NCBI GenBank assembly: GCA_002286855.1
Contig: NRSV01000015.1
Location: 390,794-454,793 of the forward strand
Source: Bipolaris cookei
Lineage: Eukaryota; Ascomycota; Dothideomycetes; Pleosporales; Pleosporaceae
DNA length: 64,000 nucleotides
Direction of reading: 5' to 3'
The notes under the pieces: model-generated
Seen by the model: only the letters and a program-made list of their open reading frames with translations
Told to the model about the DNA's origin: nothing
Databases searched by the model: none
Shown here: positions 21,525-31,426 of the stretch, one piece after another
How the letters are laid out: each line of letters begins with the position of its first letter
How positions within the stretch are numbered: the first letter of the stretch is position 1
Position numbers and translations under genes: made by a program

Positions 21525-22201
21525 TCAGTCTTGAGCAGCATTCGAAAACTCACCCTTGTAGTACTGTAGTCATTAGCTGATGCCCATTGCCACGAATGGG
21601 TCTGGAGCCAGACTTTCAAAAAGACCGCACTTACCTCGGACACATTTCTCGCCAGCTTTGGGTCCCTCAGCTTTGATTTTGCAGTCGGTATGCTCCAGTT
21701 GTTGACACCCCACCACCACCTCCGTATCCGCGCGCCTACACCGTGTCCATTGAACTTTGTTGATCGATTCCAATGCCTCCAACCGTTGAGGAGGAGGGTC
21801 CAAAGAACACCCTGTGCAAAACACATGATGACCTATCTCTTATCAGTATGCGTATCTTACCAGAAATGCGAACAAGCGTATGATACCTGGTCTCGCAGCG
21901 TAATCCACAACACACCCTTCCATCCCTCTGCGTGCTCAATGCTCTTCAAGTAGCTTTGTTCGAATCGGAGGTCTGGCAGTGGAGGCATTGCCTTGTTCCG
22001 CGGCACCGGATCCAACACGCTGAGGAGAATCTCATCTTCTCTAACATCCAAGGCCTCGAGGTCGGGGTGTTCGTTGAGATGGACGGGTTGTTTCTCAGAT
22101 GCGGTGGTCGATGGGTTCACGTCGTGTCGCGGTGATGGATGTCGATTGATGGATGCGCCCTGCAGCGCGGAGCCGACTTCTACAGGCACATTTGAGTCCA
22201 T
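21525..22201 (-). CDS. ATG43 / DUF1770 family, mitophagy-receptor-like
   Basis: Minus-strand exons 22201-21887, 21832-21635 and 21563-21525 give 183 residues. All junctions are canonical (AG|GTATCA, GATAG|GT, AG|GTAAGT, ACAG|TA) and stay in frame. The conserved core is WKGVLWITLRDQ, then VIMCFAQGVLWTLLLNGW (the membrane segment), then GVGARIRRWWWGVNNW. This is the DUF1770 family, to which the S. pombe mitochondrial outer-membrane mitophagy receptor Atg43 has been assigned. The N-terminal 85 residues are disordered and probably cytosolic, where an Atg8-interacting motif would be expected, but I cannot point to a convincing one. I chose the ATG at 22201 over an upstream in-frame one at 22252 because the upstream residues look like leader. 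It is divergent from calcineurin B, 263 bases apart. Confidence 0.8.
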
Positions 22202-22464
22202 GGTATCTGTCGATGTCTCTGGTTGCGACGCTCTAACCCAGAAGCGAAGCAATGTACAGGTGTAGGACAGTGAATGGACGGGCTTGGCGATTGACGTCGG
22301 AGGTGCCTGCGTCTAGCGCATATAGACCCTTGGTGGCGGCAGGCGGGACCTCCAAGTTGGCGGGCGCACGGCGACACAACCAAGCCCAGCGACCCCACAA
22401 GTCAGGCCCACGACCACTCCTACCTTCACCGCACCCTAATCCCTACCACCAACAAGCCGCCAAC

Positions 22465-23177
22465 ATGGGTAACCAACAGTCAGGCCTGCTCGACAACATC
22501 GCCTCGGGCTCGAATTGTATGTAGGCGGCTGAAGAGAAGGCTTACCTGCAAAGGGTCTGGCTAAAGGAATGCTTGCTGACGGCACGTAGTCGACCGCGAG
22601 GAGGTAGACCGCCTGAGGAAGCGTTTTATGAAGCTGGACAAGGTGCGCAATGAAAGCTGCACCAATAAGTCACACAGCCTGGCTAACTCCCGCCCAGGAC
22701 AACTCTGGAACCATTGAGCGTGATGAATTCCTGGCCCTCCCTCAGATCTCCTCGAACCCTCTCGCAACACGAATGATTGCCATTTTTGACGAAGATGGTG
22801 GCGGTGACGTCGATTTCCAAGAGTTTGTCTCTGGTCTCTCAGCCTTCAGCAGCAAGGGCAACAAGGAGGAGAAGCTACGTTTCGCATTCCGCGTATACGA
22901 CATTGATCGCGATGGCTACATCAGCAACGGCGAGCTCTTCATAGTACTGAAGATGATGGTCGGCAGCAACCTCAAGGACCAGCAACTGCAGCAGGTGCGC
23001 GTGCATACGAGTGACAAGGCGATTAGCACTTGAAGCGGTACTAACAATTCGTAGATTGTCGACAAGACCATCATGGAGGCCGACCTAGACCGCGATGGCA
23101 AGATTAGCTTTGAAGAGTTTACCAAGATGGTTGAGAACACGGATGTATCCATGAGCATGACCTTGGACCAATTTTAA
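22465..23177 (+). CDS. CNB1: Calcineurin regulatory subunit B
   Basis: Exons 22465-22516, 22590-22642, 22698-22994 and 23055-23177 give 174 residues, the standard length. The N-terminus MGNQQS is an N-myristoylation signal. Four EF-hands are visible with loops beginning DKDNSG, DEDGGG, DIDRDG and DLDRDG. The protein pairs with the CnaA catalytic subunit to form the Ca2+/calmodulin phosphatase that activates Crz1 in stress, growth and virulence. The first intron falls after residue 17, in the short leader before EF-hand 1. Confidence 0.97.
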
Positions 23178-23640
23178 GCGCTATTCCCCACTACAAATAT
23201 AACGACATCTCCTGACACGAAGGTTTTCTCGGCGAGGCGTTCACGGTGTTGCAAGCATACTTGGGATGGATTTGAAAGTACTCGATATCCATCGATCCAG
23301 GGGTTTGATTCCTGAACATGAGCAGTGTGCACGAGGGTGCTGATATTGACAAGAGGCAGTTGTGCAGCTCACTAGATGCAATGTATCGTCATAAGAGATA
23401 GCCAAGGCAGCCATTTCTCTGTAATGCAGGAACGGCCCGATTCCGCTCCTACTCTAGCTCCAAAACACCAATGCGCCTATTTCTACCTGTGTTTACATAC
23501 CATCTTCACAGTCTCAAATGCAATTTTGAAACACCTTCTTGACCACCATTCTCTATTGAACATAAAAAAGATTAAGCATGGTTAAGCAGTAAAGAAACCA
23601 ATTGAACAGAGCATTCTAGCACACTTCCATCAGCTTATAT
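23178..23640. other. Calcineurin B 3' flank
   Basis: No gene seen up to the LINE fragment that begins near 23640. Confidence 0.55.
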
Positions 23641-24748
23641 AAAAATGCCCATGCCGTCGCTAACCCTAATCACACAAGATCAGCTTTCGAATACGCTGCC
23701 AAAATAGCTCAAAAATACCAAGATATCCACGTTTACGCCGACAACCAAGCTGCGATCTATAGGCTCCAGAGTCTATCAGATAAGTCTGGCCAACAGTGGG
23801 TAATCCGGTGCCAAAAAGCAGCCAAAGCCATCCTAAACAGAAAAGCAAAGATCTTCTTGAAATGGGCTCCAGGCCATACAGATATCGAAGGAAACGAAAA
23901 AGGCAGATTCCTTAGCAAAGGAAGCTACAAAACAAACACCAAAGAAATCACAAACGAGCCTAGCCTTCCTGGGCACCAAAATCAAACTCCTCCAACGAGC
24001 TAGCCAAGCAGAAGAGTGGAGAAAGTACAGAGAAGTAGTAAGAGAAAAGAAGACTAGCTACGGAGCTATCTTTGATCTAAAGCTCCAAAACCAACTAGCA
24101 ATCCCAAGAGGCACGAAAAGAGATATTTCAAGCTCTTTCTATTCTCTTAAGATAGGACACGGATACCTCAACTCCTACCTAAAGAGAGTAAATAGAAGAG
24201 AAACAGATCTTTGCAACTGTGGGAGACCACAAACAGCAGAGCATCTACTTCTATACTGCGGCTTCTACAGCGCAGAAAGAAATAAGCTTAAAAAGACTCT
24301 AGACCAGAAAGTACTTAAGCTCCCACTACTACCCCCCACTACGAGCGGTATAGAAGCTACGTTAGCTTTTATTACTAGCACGAGGATAGGAACAAGAAAG
24401 TGGCACCTCGGCCAAGAAGGCTAGACAAAAGAAAAACAAGAAAAACAACAATAAAAAGAAGAAAATCGGAAAAAAAACTTTGCTTTTACTAGTACCATTT
24501 CCTTTCCCCTAAGAGAGCCCGCTGGAAGGCAGCTCAGCTGCCATACATCTCTCCCTGTTACCAAACTGCTCTTTAGCACTAGGCATTTAGAAAGCTAGTA
24601 ATAGCTTATCTAGATAAAGGCGGAAGCACCATAGTCACGCAATACAGCGCAAAGTACCAAATTGTAAATAAGCAGATAGAACGGCCTCTGACCAAAGTCC
24701 TACATAGCCAACGGCTGATACAGGACTATAATGTAATAATAATAATAA
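23640..24748 (+). mobile_element. 5'-truncated LINE (RNase H plus C-terminus), decayed
   Basis: A plus-strand open region from about 23654 to the stop at 24422-24424 reads as the end of a non-LTR retrotransposon ORF2. There is an RNase H stretch (YADNQAAIYRL, then KWAPGHTDIEGNEKA), then a zinc-knuckle-like end (CNCGRPQTAEHLLLYC). One extra A in the run at about 23895-23899 shifts the frame inside the GNEKAD motif, so the copy is dead. A roughly 300-bp 3' UTR follows and ends in (TAA)n at 24734-24748, the usual tail of this LINE group. It belongs to a different family from the copies at 55-56 kb, as the protein endings differ. No reverse-transcriptase domain remains. Confidence 0.85.
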
Positions 24749-24841
24749 CCGCACAAGATTCCGGCACACGACTTATCCGTACAGAATAACTTCATGGTTA
24801 CTCTACCACTAGATGCTTCCGAACTTTGCCTTCATGGTGAA

Positions 24842-25819
24842 TCAGGTTCCTGGCTCCGCACGCAGACGCGCCAAGAAAGCCTCAACATCCCTCTTGATAT
24901 AGTGCAAACTCGTAAGCATACCACCCGCACTCTCAGACATACCATCAAGCTCCCTGCGAATCTGATCCTCCGCCGTACCCCCAACATCAGAAAACATCCC
25001 ATGAATCTCCTGATACGCATGCAAGTCATCGACTGCCCCCGTCATCAGTACATCCAGGTCCGGCGGCAGACTCCCAATCGCCGTCGCATACGGGTTTGAC
25101 AGCTTCTGAAACAAGCCCTGATAAAGCTGCAGTATATGTAATGCGCTCCTAAAGAACCGCTTCAGCGGCGCAACTTCACTCACTACAACATTGTACAAGA
25201 TTTCCATCTTCTGTAGCAAGGCGCCTCGGTCATTAAGCAGTGACATAGCCGTCACATTCTCGCTCTCAAGCGTATCAATCAAATTCGTGAAAACAATGCT
25301 GAACGCTTCGCTCTCCGTCTCTACCTCGTACGCATGCGAGACTAAGTCCGCCAGCCGGACTTCATAGGCTGCCACAGCCCTCTTGTCACGATCTCGTAAG
25401 CGCGCAAAGTTTTCAGCCGCATGCTCGTTTTCAGACCGCAGTTTGTTAATGATGAATTTGTGCTGCGCGAGCTCACGTTGGAGCTTCTCTTTCTGCGCTT
25501 CTAGATGGCTGGCTGCTACCTGCTCTTTTGTAGCTTGCGTCAGGGACTCCTGATAGCGATTTGCGCGCCGCTGCGAGTCCCCAGCGAGGACTTTGTAGTA
25601 CTCTATTTGGTGATGGGCTTGCTTGAGATCGATCTGGAGGTTTTTGACGTATTCAGTATAACTGGCTACTTTTTCTTCATCTTTTTCTCGATACAACTCT
25701 TGTATCAGGGTGACTTGATCTTCGAGTGCCTTTTGTAAAGCTGTGTTTTCGGCCCGTAAGTTTTCTTCTTTGTAATAAAGTTCTACAATTTTGTGGTGTA
25801 GTTCTTCGATTTCGTCCAT
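24842..25819 (-). CDS. Coiled-coil protein of unknown function
   Basis: 325 residues, single exon, start MDEIEELHHKIVELYY. Heptad-rich coiled coil covers about residues 1-155 (EENLRAENTALQKALEDQ, HLEAQKEKLQRELAQHKF). The C-terminal half is helical but more globular, with no catalytic motif. No signal peptide or membrane segment. I do not recognise a family; a cytoskeletal, kinetochore or spindle-pole-body role would be a guess. It lies directly against the LINE fragment, whose tail ends about 95 bases past its stop, so the insertion is in its 3' flank. Confidence 0.7.
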   Translation of the reverse strand: MDEIEELHHKIVELYYKEENLRAENTALQKALEDQVTLIQELYREKDEEKVASYTEYVKNLQIDLKQAHHQIEYYKVLAGDSQRRANRYQESLTQATKEQVAASHLEAQKEKLQRELAQHKFIINKLRSENEHAAENFARLRDRDKRAVAAYEVRLADLVSHAYEVETESEAFSIVFTNLIDTLESENVTAMSLLNDRGALLQKMEILYNVVVSEVAPLKRFFRSALHILQLYQGLFQKLSNPYATAIGSLPPDLDVLMTGAVDDLHAYQEIHGMFSDVGGTAEDQIRRELDGMSESAGGMLTSLHYIKRDVEAFLARLRAEPGT

Positions 25820-26375
25820 TGGTGCGGCGGATTCTTAGCTATGGGGGAGGCGCTGGGGCTAGGTCCTAAGTTAATAGCCGGTTTTATTTTAGGGAAATGG
25901 ATTGAAATTTTATGGCCTGAAGGCAGAACTACGCGGAATGGCAGGGAGAATTGGGCACATATGGTCTGGGACTTTGACATTGTTTAGACATTGTTGGTGC
26001 GCAGTGGAAGCCGTCAGGTTAAGTAACAAGAGCCACTGATCACGTGGGCGCTCTTGAACAATGTGTTTAGCTAGGATGATATCTTGATAAGCGAAACTGA
26101 TTGGTTGACACGAGCAGTCGCAGGGACGTCGTTGTCCCCGCTGCTTACCGAATCGTGCGTCTGCGTCCGTGCGCGCAGGCGCTGTAAGTACTGGACACGA
26201 TAGCACATACAGACAGTCAATCCGCTTCCTCACCATAGTATTGCAGCTGCAAGTTGATTCACCCCGTGATCCCTTTATCGTGCCAACATTCTGGATTTGC
26301 GAAGGCAAATGAGGTATACGCTGATACTCAATTAAGTCGACACGCTCATGTCCGAGAAATACGCAGTTATCGAAA
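25820..26375. other. Intergenic, no gene seen
   Basis: Promoter of the coiled-coil gene and 3' flank of the phosphotransferase pseudogene. The open frame on the minus strand at 25910-26308 has no recognisable features. Confidence 0.5.
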
Positions 26376-28700
26376 TCAAACTTCCCCCATTACTCATCTT
26401 CATCGTGATCATCAAAAGGCCAATGCCGCTTCGATATTTCCTTGAAACACGGATCATCTTTTGCAGAATCCAGCCATTGCTCTCGGAACTCAGCTGCTCT
26501 GCTCTTAGAGATTTCGTAACGACCATTTGGAGTCTAACCATCCTCTGCCACCCCAATACACTCGTTGATCTCTTCCATAACCTCATTCACTTCGCGGTGC
26601 TCGGTATATAGAGCATCAATACACCCCATATTCTCTTGTGAAAGATACAGGACAAGCTGGTGCGGTTCCGTCTTGATTTTAAGAAGTAATCTTGTCCCAG
26701 TTCTTCTAAATTTGAACAAGGTCATACTGGAGAGACATGTTGAGACCTCCCCATGGTTCGCTGGTACGATCAAAGATGCGACCCTTGAGTACGTTTAACT
26801 CTTTTTCGAGCGCATTCCAGTGCCGCCGGTTGAAATTCTGGGTGAAAGCTAATGTTACACAAGGTTTGGTGCTAATACTTCTCTGAGCTCGATCCGGGTT
26901 AGGACGAGTAGGAATGGGTGACTAGCTCCGTGAGATTTGTCTGGCGATTCGTAGTGGCAAAGAATTATGGATGTAACCGGGGGTTTTGACAAACACTAAT
27001 TTATATTGCTATAGACTAACAAGTAACAATCTTGTTAAGTAAAGATACTAGTAAGAAAGTACAATTTGAGTTGACCACAACGAGAGTAAATAATGAAATC
27101 CATCCATCCTTATATCCTCATTGCTTCCAGTCCTGTCCTCCCTGGCATCCCATGGATCTATCCTTCCGTAGGAGGTTTAGGAGGACATGGCATCCCATCC
27201 TTGGCGGGAGGCCAGATCACGTGATCTTCGCCCCGCGATGATCATTACCTTCTGACGTGGACGTCCCTAGGCTTTCAGCCATCTCGTCACTTGTCAAGGA
27301 GAGCATCCTTCTTGTTACTTGTAACAGCTAAATAGAAGAAATGCATGTGTCTGTGACGGAATCTTTCTTGAGCTTGAGCCTGTTCGAGCTCGCTTAGAGA
27401 GTTAAGGTTGGCTAGGAGATGTGGAGGTGCAAAGAATTTTGATACATCATTGCTGTGGTTTTGGAACGAGTTTGGTATACCACCGGCAAGGAACGTGGGA
27501 AGAGCGATAGCGTGCTGCCAATCGATAAGACCAATGACTCTGTAATCTTCGGATATGAAGACGTTGTATGGCTGAACGTCGGGATGCCGAAAAACAGGAA
27601 GCCTGAGCTCTGGGCTCTTTGGTGTAAGATATGGGATCACCTACAAGTGTTTCTTGAGTGATGCTGCGTGGACCATGGGATCTTGCTTCTTGTGTTGGAA
27701 AGCTTCTCTGTATTCACGAAAGAACGGATATCGAGGCCGCCCATATTTACGTAACCAAATTAGCTACTTTTTAGCAGGAGCTCGGAGGGCTTGGAGAGTG
27801 TCCATATCTAAATAAAGTAAGATTTTTTAGCATAATTATTTGAATCGAGACTCACGAGGCCCTCAGTCAAGCTCAAGATGTTCTCGCCTGTCAAACCACT
27901 AGGGAAGTTCAGTGTACGGACCCACACAGAACTGGCCAGCTAACTCAGGAATATTTACCTGGCGCGTACCCCGTTCGAGGTTGTGGGTGTAGTATATGCT
28001 TCTAATAGCAGGCAATGAGATGCTGAACAGCTTAGCCTCCAGCTTGAAGATGTCGATCAACACCTGGAGTCTTTGCTGTTCAGAGAGATCGGGCCAAGCA
28101 TCTGATTGGGTGTTCGGATACCTTTTCCGTCAGGATATACTCTGACCCAACTGGATTCTTGTTTATACCATATCCCAGAACTCGTGGAGTTGGAATGCCG
28201 TATGTGCGGACAAAGTCCATCGTTGCGACCTCGCTAGCCATGACCAACCGTTGCGGCAATATGAATAAAACGAGCATTCGAGCAATAAAAAAGGTGCAAT
28301 CTCTTATAGCTATCTCGAAGATTCTATTGATGCTTTCTTCTGCAATCTTTTGAAGACTCTTGACGTCGGACTCGGACTTGTTGACAGAGATTGCGGCGGC
28401 TTTCATGAATTCGTTGACGTTGAATAGTAACCGTATTTTGGATAAACGCTTATTCTCATTGTATCTGTGGGTTGCTAGAACAGGAATAATTTCCGAACTT
28501 ATACATTGGCGATCTCACATTCATCTACAAGAGGTATATTCAAATAACTCACGATCAAAATCCATGTGATTCTGTACATGGACTTCAGAACGTGCCGATG
28601 TGGTACTAAAACACCGGAGAAGCTTGAATATTGAATTACCTGCTTGAGCGAAAGCCTTAACCCTTGTCGAACTGGAACTCTTGGAATTATCATCTGCACA
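26375..28700 (-). pseudogene. AIM9-like APH-fold phosphotransferase, decayed
   Basis: Minus-strand pieces in family order. The N-terminal block near 28640-28530 reads FSTTS...DFDRELFEYTS. A kinase N-lobe block near 28450-28080 reads SLQKIAEESINRIFEI...ASEVATMDFVRTYGIPTPRVLGYG. The linker 28110-27900 reads SEQQRLQVLIDIFKLEAKLF, shifted by one frame. A catalytic-loop block at about 27600-27500 reads HPDVQPYN...GLIDWQHA. The C-terminal block at about 26830-26380 ends RHWPFDDHDEDE. Together these match the fungal AIM9/aminoglycoside-phosphotransferase family. Breaks include a frameshift at about 28105, in-frame TAG stops (for example where WFDRRE is expected), TGA where Trp is expected, and about 400 bases of unexplained sequence (26860-27285) before the last block. 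Stops fit C-to-T or G-to-A decay. Confidence 0.75.
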
Positions 28701-28799
28701 GGAAGTGGATAAGCCTGCGGACGGTGGCAATCCTAAAACAATCAGACCTAACCGGGATTCAATAATGTAATACACTCGATAAATCAAAATCAATGCGAC

Positions 28800-29089
28800 A
28801 TTCCATCTACTAGCTGTGTCAGGTATCAGGTGTTAGGTGCGTTGGTGAAATTACGTGTCACTCTTGTTTGACGGTACTACAAGTGACCCTAAAACGCTAG
28901 TCCTCAATTGGCAATGCATAACTAGGATTAACAGAAGAGAGGCATGCACTATATCAAGTGAGATCCTGGGATCAGGAACTAAATACCATAAATCATAAAT
29001 AAGAAAAATTAAAGGCTCACGAGAAAACCGATATTGGCTTAGTTTTCTTCTACCCAGCCAAACGAATATATTGCATGTATTCTACATCA
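28800..29089. other. Short intergenic gap
   Basis: AT-rich; nothing recognised. Confidence 0.5.
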
Positions 29090-31426
29090 CTACCCATACT
29101 TACAATTTGAAGAAGGTTTTTCCAGTACATCCTGCCTGCCATAATCTTCATCAAAGACCAGCTCCACGTGTTGAGAGTCATAGCCTGACACTCGTATTCT
29201 TGCCGTTTGCTGGAAGGTACTCATACGGTGTATCCCCGTTGTCGTATTCTTCAAAGCAACTACAGAAGGGCTTGACTGCTGAGCAAGCGTCAGCAACTCG
29301 GGTATGGAATCCCAGCAGCTGGAACTGCGCCGCCGGATAACCAAGCGGAGTATATGAACGAGCGCCATAGTGAGATGTAAGAAGAGGACAATCAGAGCAA
29401 GTATGTCGGTTGTGGAAGATACTTTGAAGGCGTAACCTGTGATTTCCTGTCTGATATGGAATTCGGTGAATGTAGACATTGACATGGTAGAGGGATTCTC
29501 GTATGCTTGTCCATCCATCAGGAGCTCGGATTGATATGAAGATTTGCGCATATGGTACGAAACCGGGTTGTACTTTCTTCTTTGGATCGGGATGGTAATG
29601 TTCAGGACTCGCCAGCTGCCGGCGCGGGATATGGCATCGGCAAAGACGGAAGCGAGTATATGTTCGACATTTGGTACTAGAAACGAGTCGGATGTCGCCA
29701 TAGCCATGAGAGATGATATTGTTGTTCTTGTTTCGGAGTCATTGGGATTCAGAGTATGATTGTTTATTACTGACGTGTCCCACGGCGTATCTATGCTCGC
29801 GTTGAGCTTCAAATTGACGGCGTCAAACCAGTCGGCAGTGATACGGAGTCGGCGCCAAGATTCTTGATGCCCAGCATCCAGCCGAAACATATCATATGCC
29901 CGGTAAGACGTTTCAGAGATGCTGCCGGATTTGGGTGCTTTTGTGACCGAATATACCTCTGGTTGCACCGCCTGAGCAAGGCCCACAGACAACGATCCTT
30001 TAGCCCATCTTGCATCAACAACACAAGCGGAAAGATTGCGTTGATTCTTATCTGGCATAGGAGCATCAACTATGATACCCAGGGTAGCTGTCGTCCAGGT
30101 AATATTGGCCATATCCAAAGCAACGATTGATGGATGCGGTGTTTGCCGCAAAGACTGCAATGTCTCGTCTGGAAGCTCTATCGTACGCAGTTCGTTAGGA
30201 TAACCAGGACTCTGGTCATCAAAAATTAGGTCGTTTATGATTGCACTACTAAACTCTGGAACGACAGGAAATTGAAGAGATGTTTGCCCAGATTCGAAGG
30301 CTTGCAAGGGGCTGCACACCACTCGCACTGCCGGGACCCATGTTTCAACGATGGACTTCATCTGTTTATAATATCTGTATCTCGCAAAGCGGGAGTTGGA
30401 GTCGACAGGTATGGCGTCAGCAGCTAACTGCCATTCATCATTGATCCTAGACGCAACCCACGCCGCGGGACCATGAACGCCGGTTGCTGATGATTCCAGT
30501 GCTACTCTAGCTCTCTGGGCCGATGCTAGGCTGTAGGGCGGTACTTGTCCTTCTGGGCTCCAAATTAAGAATTCAGCTGGTACGTATCGAGAGTCTCTTG
30601 GGGCTGACCACGGTCTAGGGTTGTCGCTCGAGGAAAATCTGTTTGCCAGCGCCATATACCCGCCGGCTGGGCAAAGCGCATTGGTATATGCATTTGATGA
30701 AGAGCAGCTAGCCCCGAATACACCAGCGCCAAGATCAGGCATGTAGTGCTTGGTGTCGAGTGTCGAGGGCCAAAGGTCTTCTGAACTGCCGTTGATCCAG
30801 TACTTGGTTCCCCCGGCAGGCCAAGTATGTTCGCGTGGTATAAGTAGAACTGCAACAGCAGGACCAGCTGTCACAGCGATGGAACCTGCGAGCACGACTA
30901 AGCAAACTGTTGCTGCACTTCGTCTCATTGCCCCTCGACTTGAAAATGACCCGATGAAAGCCGCGGACCAGAAAAAGCTCAATTGGGTGAATAGTGCTCC
31001 TACTCCTACTAAGCCAAAGGGAACACCGTTACCGTCAATGAGATCATGCCGAATTTTGTGCATAATGATGGTCGTAAGGCTGGCGATGATGAGAAGTTCT
31101 TGTATTTTGGCTGCGATCTGAAGAAGTGCCGTATACTCTGATGTCTTACCAGATTCACCAGCGAGCTCAAATCCGATAAAATAACCATGTATATTGATTG
31201 TGATAAGGAACAAAGCGAATATGCATGGTAAGATGTGCACCGCGCATCGTTGGAATGCAAGATGCAGTGATTCTGTTCTGACTGGTTTCTTCGGCTCATG
31301 TGAAACACCGTAACGAAGAAGATGAGTTATCAAAACGCAAAAGATGCCTAGGCCTATAGACCGGAGAAATGTTGCCAGGGGTGGATCATATAAATTATTA
31401 TGACGTTTGTCACGTATGTTGTACAT
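29090..31426 (-). CDS. Large fungal multi-pass membrane protein, 778 aa
   Basis: Intronless 778-residue frame, start MYNIRDKRHNNLYDPPLATF. About five membrane segments lie in the first 210 residues, for example at 16-38, 63-88, 107-125, 142-165 and 175-200. A long extracytoplasmic-looking domain (about 205-655) with many N-glycosylation sequons (NGS, NIT, NLS, NAS, NHT) follows. One further segment is at about 665-690 (ILALIVLFLHLTMALVHILRLVI), then a cytosolic tail. This layout is frequent in uncharacterised Pezizomycotina proteins. I know no function. The frame is intact although both flanks are decayed. Confidence 0.75.
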   Translation of the reverse strand: MYNIRDKRHNNLYDPPLATFLRSIGLGIFCVLITHLLRYGVSHEPKKPVRTESLHLAFQRCAVHILPCIFALFLITINIHGYFIGFELAGESGKTSEYTALLQIAAKIQELLIIASLTTIIMHKIRHDLIDGNGVPFGLVGVGALFTQLSFFWSAAFIGSFSSRGAMRRSAATVCLVVLAGSIAVTAGPAVAVLLIPREHTWPAGGTKYWINGSSEDLWPSTLDTKHYMPDLGAGVFGASCSSSNAYTNALCPAGGYMALANRFSSSDNPRPWSAPRDSRYVPAEFLIWSPEGQVPPYSLASAQRARVALESSATGVHGPAAWVASRINDEWQLAADAIPVDSNSRFARYRYYKQMKSIVETWVPAVRVVCSPLQAFESGQTSLQFPVVPEFSSAIINDLIFDDQSPGYPNELRTIELPDETLQSLRQTPHPSIVALDMANITWTTATLGIIVDAPMPDKNQRNLSACVVDARWAKGSLSVGLAQAVQPEVYSVTKAPKSGSISETSYRAYDMFRLDAGHQESWRRLRITADWFDAVNLKLNASIDTPWDTSVINNHTLNPNDSETRTTISSLMAMATSDSFLVPNVEHILASVFADAISRAGSWRVLNITIPIQRRKYNPVSYHMRKSSYQSELLMDGQAYENPSTMSMSTFTEFHIRQEITGYAFKVSSTTDILALIVLFLHLTMALVHILRLVIRRRSSSCWDSIPELLTLAQQSSPSVVALKNTTTGIHRMSTFQQTARIRVSGYDSQHVELVFDEDYGRQDVLEKPSSNCKYG

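Noticed and set aside
21486..21563. Alternative ATG43-like 3' end with a 10-nt micro-exon and a stop at 21486
   Set aside because: The simpler two-intron model ending at 21525 keeps the frame and gives a more family-like end (EYYKGEF).
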